This document shows positions 61,308 through 64,000 of a stretch of DNA of 64,000 bases, in pieces. Each line of letters opens with the position of its first letter. Position 1 is the first letter of the stretch. The position numbers were made by a program, and so were the translations under genes. The notes under the pieces were generated by a model. It was not told where the DNA came from. It made no database searches and saw only the letters and a list, made by a program, of their open reading frames with translations. The DNA comes from Flavobacteriaceae bacterium GF1 (GTDB lineage Bacteria > Bacteroidota > Bacteroidia > Flavobacteriales > Flavobacteriaceae), in NCBI GenBank assembly GCA_009797885.1, contig WNKP01000003.1:248001-312000 (forward strand), read 5' to 3'.

Positions 61308-61804
61308 TCATTCCATTTCATATTCCGTTACCGAAACCCATTTAGGAGAGTCGTTAATTTCTTGTCTAAGTAGTAAATTCAATTGTGCTGCGTGATGTTG
61401 AACGTGTCTCATATTGTAAAGTAAAATTTCAAGAACTGGGTAGTCCTTGTAGTCGTTTTTCCAACGTGAAGTGGCAATCTTGTCTGTCATATTAGATATT
61501 AAATCTTTACACTTATTCCTATTTATACTGCAGATAAGAAACTAATTCCTCTTTTGAATATACTCGATTTGGCATTACACCATTGGGGTCAAATTCAGAA
61601 AGAGTATATGGCTTTGGTGGCTCAAATTTCGTAGGGTCCAGTGTTAGGTAATAATCTAACCAAAAAAGGGAATGATACACTATATACCAGAATTTTTTTT
61701 TCAGTATTCCAAAATTCAGAAGGACATTATTTTATAGCATTTTCAAGCATATCAATACTTGCTCCAAATTGCCGCCATATTATTTTTTTAGTAGGTTTAT
61801 TCAT
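61308..61804 (-). pseudogene. Degraded DinB-superfamily gene
   Basis: The minus strand from the ATG at 61804 encodes, piecewise, a DinB_2-type protein: IIWRQFGASIDMLENAIK, then SEFWNTEK, FWYIVYHSLFWLDYYLTL, FEPPKPYTLSEFDPNGVMP, VYSKEELVSYLQY, RNKCKDLISNMTDK, and LLYNMRHVQHHAAQLNLL. Three lesions break it: an in-frame TAA at 61727-61729 (likely from CAA), a frameshift at a nine-T homopolymer (61693-61701), and a second frameshift near 61522. Only the last 60 residues remain as one open frame. The intact protein would have been about 165 residues, a metal-binding four-helix bundle related to bacillithiol or mycothiol transferases. Confidence 0.85.
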
Positions 61805-61834
61805 TCCGATTTCCAGTTTTTCTAAATGACTGCC

Positions 61835-61905
61835 TATGGTCTCGTATAACCATCAGTTAAGGGTTTTAAGTTATCGTTTTTCGGTTTAGCACTGACCTTA
61901 GCAAT
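61835..61905. repeat. attC-like hairpin between the DinB relic and the TM protein
   Basis: On the minus strand this reads GTTATACGAGACCATAGGCAG near one end and GGTCAGTGCTAAACCGAA near the other, with short inverted pieces (TATGGT/ACCAT). The segment TTCGGTTTAGCACTGACCTT (61879) is shared with the structure at 45953. Position and size suit a cassette boundary. Confidence 0.4.
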
Positions 61906-61908
61906 TAC

Positions 61909-62823
61909 TTAGTGGAGTCGTACGTAGTCGAATCCGCTGTAATTGCGTTTAAACATTGTTAGCGAATGTTTTAATTTAGTTATTGAATTCAACAATTCTT
62001 GCTGATCGGTGCTAGGAGCAAAGTACTTCACAATTGGTATTTCGCTATCGTCCAACCTACGTTTGTTTTTTCCTATTTTATAAATCCAAGATTCAGCTTT
62101 TAATTTGTTTGGTTTAAGTAACCTACCTGCAGGTAATACTCCACCATTTACAACTTTAGAAATCTCAATAATTTTGTTTTGTTCGGTCAAATATTTCCAA
62201 TTTTCATATTGCTGCCTTTTAGGCGCTATCAATTTTCCAGATGGTAATTTTTCATTTTTTTTAGTCAAAGCATATACAACTTCACCACCATTTACCCTGT
62301 TAGGGTTGTTTACGATGATCTTTTTCGTTTCAATAATATCATTGACAACAGTCGAATCTACGTATCGTGAAAGCTCAGTTATTAATTCTACAAGGGTCCA
62401 CTTTTCGTATTGTGTGAAGAATGGTCTTAAGTGATAATATCGCAACGACAATTTCTTATCATCTCTGATGGTACTCCCCCAAAACGCAATTAGTACATTC
62501 TTACTTTTGAATTCTGGGATTGTATCCTTTAAACTTTCAATGACTGATAGTCTAACTATAGTTTCTTCAGAGAGTCTAGTAAAAATTCTAAAATCTTCTT
62601 GTTCTTGTCTTTGTTGCTGGATTTTTTCATCCTGTTTTTCTTTCCAAGTTGTATAGCATTTTGATATTCCACCAATAAAAACAGTTGTTAGAAGAAATAA
62701 ACCAAAATTTGAATTTAGAAATGTCCAAACAGCTGAATTCTTATTCTTTCGTTTTTCCTCAAAGTCGTTTCTGGCCTCAAGCCTAGCTAATTCCTCGTGA
62801 TATTTTTCATTTTTTGGATTCAT
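61909..62823 (-). CDS. Unknown protein with one membrane segment, cassette-type gene
   Basis: 304 residues from the ATG at 62823; the frame begins 21 bases earlier at a TTG. A charged N-terminus (NPKNEKYHEELARLEARNDFEEK) is followed by a single membrane helix (NSNFGLFLLTTVFIGGIS, about 35-55), a glutamine-rich coiled stretch (EKIQQQRQEQEDF), and a cytosolic or periplasmic mixed domain. A small repeat is visible: NGGEVVYALTKKNEKLPSGKL and NGGVLPAGRLLKPNKLKAE share a pattern. I do not recognise a family. It is flanked on both sides by hairpin structures and is AT-rich, in keeping with a laterally acquired cassette. Defence or stress roles are common for such genes but unproven. Confidence 0.65.
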   Translation of the reverse strand: MNPKNEKYHEELARLEARNDFEEKRKNKNSAVWTFLNSNFGLFLLTTVFIGGISKCYTTWKEKQDEKIQQQRQEQEDFRIFTRLSEETIVRLSVIESLKDTIPEFKSKNVLIAFWGSTIRDDKKLSLRYYHLRPFFTQYEKWTLVELITELSRYVDSTVVNDIIETKKIIVNNPNRVNGGEVVYALTKKNEKLPSGKLIAPKRQQYENWKYLTEQNKIIEISKVVNGGVLPAGRLLKPNKLKAESWIYKIGKNKRRLDDSEIPIVKYFAPSTDQQELLNSITKLKHSLTMFKRNYSGFDYVRLH

Positions 62824-62844
62824 TATTTCTTTAGATTTTAGCAA

Positions 62845-62984
62845 TATTCGCTAACGGTCTCGGCTATGATTTCGTTGTGGAATCATCAGCAGGATTATTC
62901 CGCTTAGAAATCAGCCATTGATTAATACTTTTATTTTGGTGTCGCATAAAACCACAATGAATTATAGCCATTGTTGGCAACAGT
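62845..62984. repeat. attC-like long hairpin between two cassette-type genes
   Basis: CGCTAACGGTCTCGGCTAT at one end and ATAGCCATTGTTGGCAACAG at the other form GGCTAT/ATAGCC arms, with TTGTGG/CCACAA inside. The spacing between the two genes is almost exactly this structure, which fits a cassette recombination site of Bacteroidota type. Confidence 0.55.
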
Positions 62985-62987
62985 TTT

Positions 62988-63605
62988 TTATCCGGGATTG
63001 TACTTTTCCGATAACTTTTTCAATCGATGTTTTTCATATTCTACTAAATGCTCAATCATAAAGAATCTCTCTCTATCAAAAACTACATTGCGCATATCGA
63101 AATATACCTTAATTGTTCGAGAGGAAATATCTTGTATTATGTCCTCAATAAGTTTAATAACTTCTTTGGTATCTTCAAAGGAAGGTGACACATCTGGATC
63201 TATGTCAATTTTATCGGTATGACTGTAGACTTTATCTCTTAGTAAAAGAATTTTGGATGTAGTCTCATAAAGATTTTCTAATTTAAAACTCCAATCTCTT
63301 AATACCTTTTCTTCAATTTGAAAATTGCCATAATATTTTCCCTTTCCAAATTTACTTATGAAGTTGTGTATGTTATACTTATGGCTATTTTTTGATTTAG
63401 AAAGTAATTTTGATAGTTCAATTGCAGCGTTTCTCCATAACACATGTCTTATAAATTGAAGATGTTGGCTTTTATTTATATAATCAGCTTCTTCCTGCGA
63501 ATTAGGTCTATGGAAATAATATGAGAATTCAATACATTCTCTGGACATGTGAAGAATGCCCCATATTTTGTTCAGGTTTTCATTTATTTCCTGCTTTTTA
63601 GTCAT
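62988..63605 (-). CDS. HEPN/AbiU2-like protein
   Basis: 205 residues, helical. The HEPN-type motif R-x5-H is present as Arg123..His129 in LLRDKVYSHTDKIDID, and the layout (FIRHVLWRNAAIELSKLLSKSKNSHKYNIHNFI before it) resembles the AbiU2-type HEPN family. HEPN proteins are often metal-independent RNases in abortive infection and toxin systems. No partner antitoxin is next to it. It is in the cassette-like run on the minus strand, with a recombination-site-like hairpin 4 bases after its stop. The assignment is by motif and overall pattern only. Confidence 0.68.
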   Translation of the reverse strand: MTKKQEINENLNKIWGILHMSRECIEFSYYFHRPNSQEEADYINKSQHLQFIRHVLWRNAAIELSKLLSKSKNSHKYNIHNFISKFGKGKYYGNFQIEEKVLRDWSFKLENLYETTSKILLLRDKVYSHTDKIDIDPDVSPSFEDTKEVIKLIEDIIQDISSRTIKVYFDMRNVVFDRERFFMIEHLVEYEKHRLKKLSEKYNPG

Positions 63606-63813
63606 CCAGAGAATTGTTGCAAACTCGTGTATAAGTATGTATCTACAAGTATTTCCTTAAAGATAAAAAACATCAAGGATAACCGTAAAAATGCAGTATT
63701 ATACAAAATGGGGATACAGGCATTAGGGATATCCCAAATGAAGGTATACCTGAATTTAATTTTACTGTCCAAAACCGTTAGATCAACTTGGTTACCCCTG
63801 TGGCCCAAAACCT

Positions 63814-64000
63814 AAGTTAAACGCTCCAAAACTTTAAGTTCATCTTTCCAAGACATTAAGTTCATCTCTCCAAGACATTAAGTTCATCTTTTCAAGACTT
63901 TAAGCTAAACTCTCGAAGACTTTAGGTTAAACTTTTCAAGACTTTAGGTTAAACTTTTCAAGACTTTAGGTTAAACTTTTCAGGACTTTAAGTTCATCCC
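63814..64000. repeat. 22-bp tandem repeat array, running off the window
   Basis: At least eight full 22-base units start at 63814, 63836, 63858, 63880, 63902, 63924, 63946 and 63968, and a ninth starts at 63990 and leaves the window. Two types occur: AAGTTCATCTNTCCAAGACATT and AGGTTAAACTTTTCAAGACTTT. There are no spacers, so it is not CRISPR, and 22 is not a multiple of three, so it is not a protein repeat. It belongs to the gap 63606-64000, which has no supported gene. Confidence 0.93.

Noticed and set aside
63814-64000. CRISPR array or repeat protein
   Set aside because: 22-bp units touch without spacers, and the period is not a multiple of three.

Overview
The window looks like chromosome of a marine-type flavobacterium (Bacteroidota, Flavobacteriaceae). 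Evidence: a SusC/SusD pair, many exported lipoproteins with Bacteroidota lipoboxes, a type IX secretion C-terminal tail on a giant secreted enzyme, four GH92 alpha-mannosidases, LytTR/LytS-type signalling and few Shine-Dalgarno sequences. No plasmid, phage or insertion-sequence gene is visible.

Region 1 (1-11118, all minus strand) is a compact catabolic operon ending with its own LacI-family regulator. In transcription order: cupin-like, RraA-like aldolase, sugar porter MFS, second cupin-like, SDR dehydrogenase, solute-binding-fold protein without signal peptide, enoyl-CoA hydratase, seven-bladed lactonase, class III CoA-transferase, UxuA-type mannonate dehydratase, and an exported protein cut by the window edge. 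Copies of a 14-bp operator (CTAAAnCGGTTTAG) sit before the cupin, before the CoA-transferase, twice before lacI, and in weaker form before the mannosidase operon at 13355. Dehydrogenase + lactonase + mannonate dehydratase + aldolase suggests non-phosphorylative oxidation of a hexose such as mannose; the CoA-thioester enzymes do not fit any pathway I know for this and are the most novel part.

Region 2 (11309-13128, minus) is a LytTR response regulator and LytS-type histidine kinase. Region 3 (13355-37747, plus) is an N-glycan utilisation locus: GH92, SSS symporter, GH130 phosphorylase, CBM9-like protein, GHL10-like hydrolase, GH92, GH92, GH85 endoglycosidase, GH92. Then come a 190-bp tandem repeat array, a small secreted protein, SusC, SusD and a surface lipoprotein with duplicated FIVAR-like/LamG modules. 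The enzymes would cut high-mannose glycans off proteins, trim them, and feed Man-GlcNAc to the cytosolic phosphorylase and free mannose to region 1.

Region 4 (38493-51389) is mixed: a 1347-aa secreted FG-GAP/UnbV/vanadium-haloperoxidase fusion, tRNA-Arg(TCT) with a decayed duplicate 3' end, a VOC protein, a DUF1080-like secreted protein, two AraC regulators, two unknown lipoproteins, and a small AraC-linked redox group (mono-heme protein, DUF1772 protein, NmrA-like reductase) whose two promoters are near-copies. Region 5 (51497-60823, minus) holds an APC permease with a cytosolic regulatory tail and a four-gene signalling operon (hybrid kinase, CheR, CheB, response-regulator kinase). Region 6 (61193-64000) is accessory DNA built like a gene-cassette run: a HEPN/AbiU2-like protein, an unknown one-TM protein and a dead DinB gene, separated by long imperfect hairpins, flanked by a 22-bp tandem repeat. 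A dispersed ~105-bp element with a preserved reading frame occurs three times (46220, 48086, 61193).
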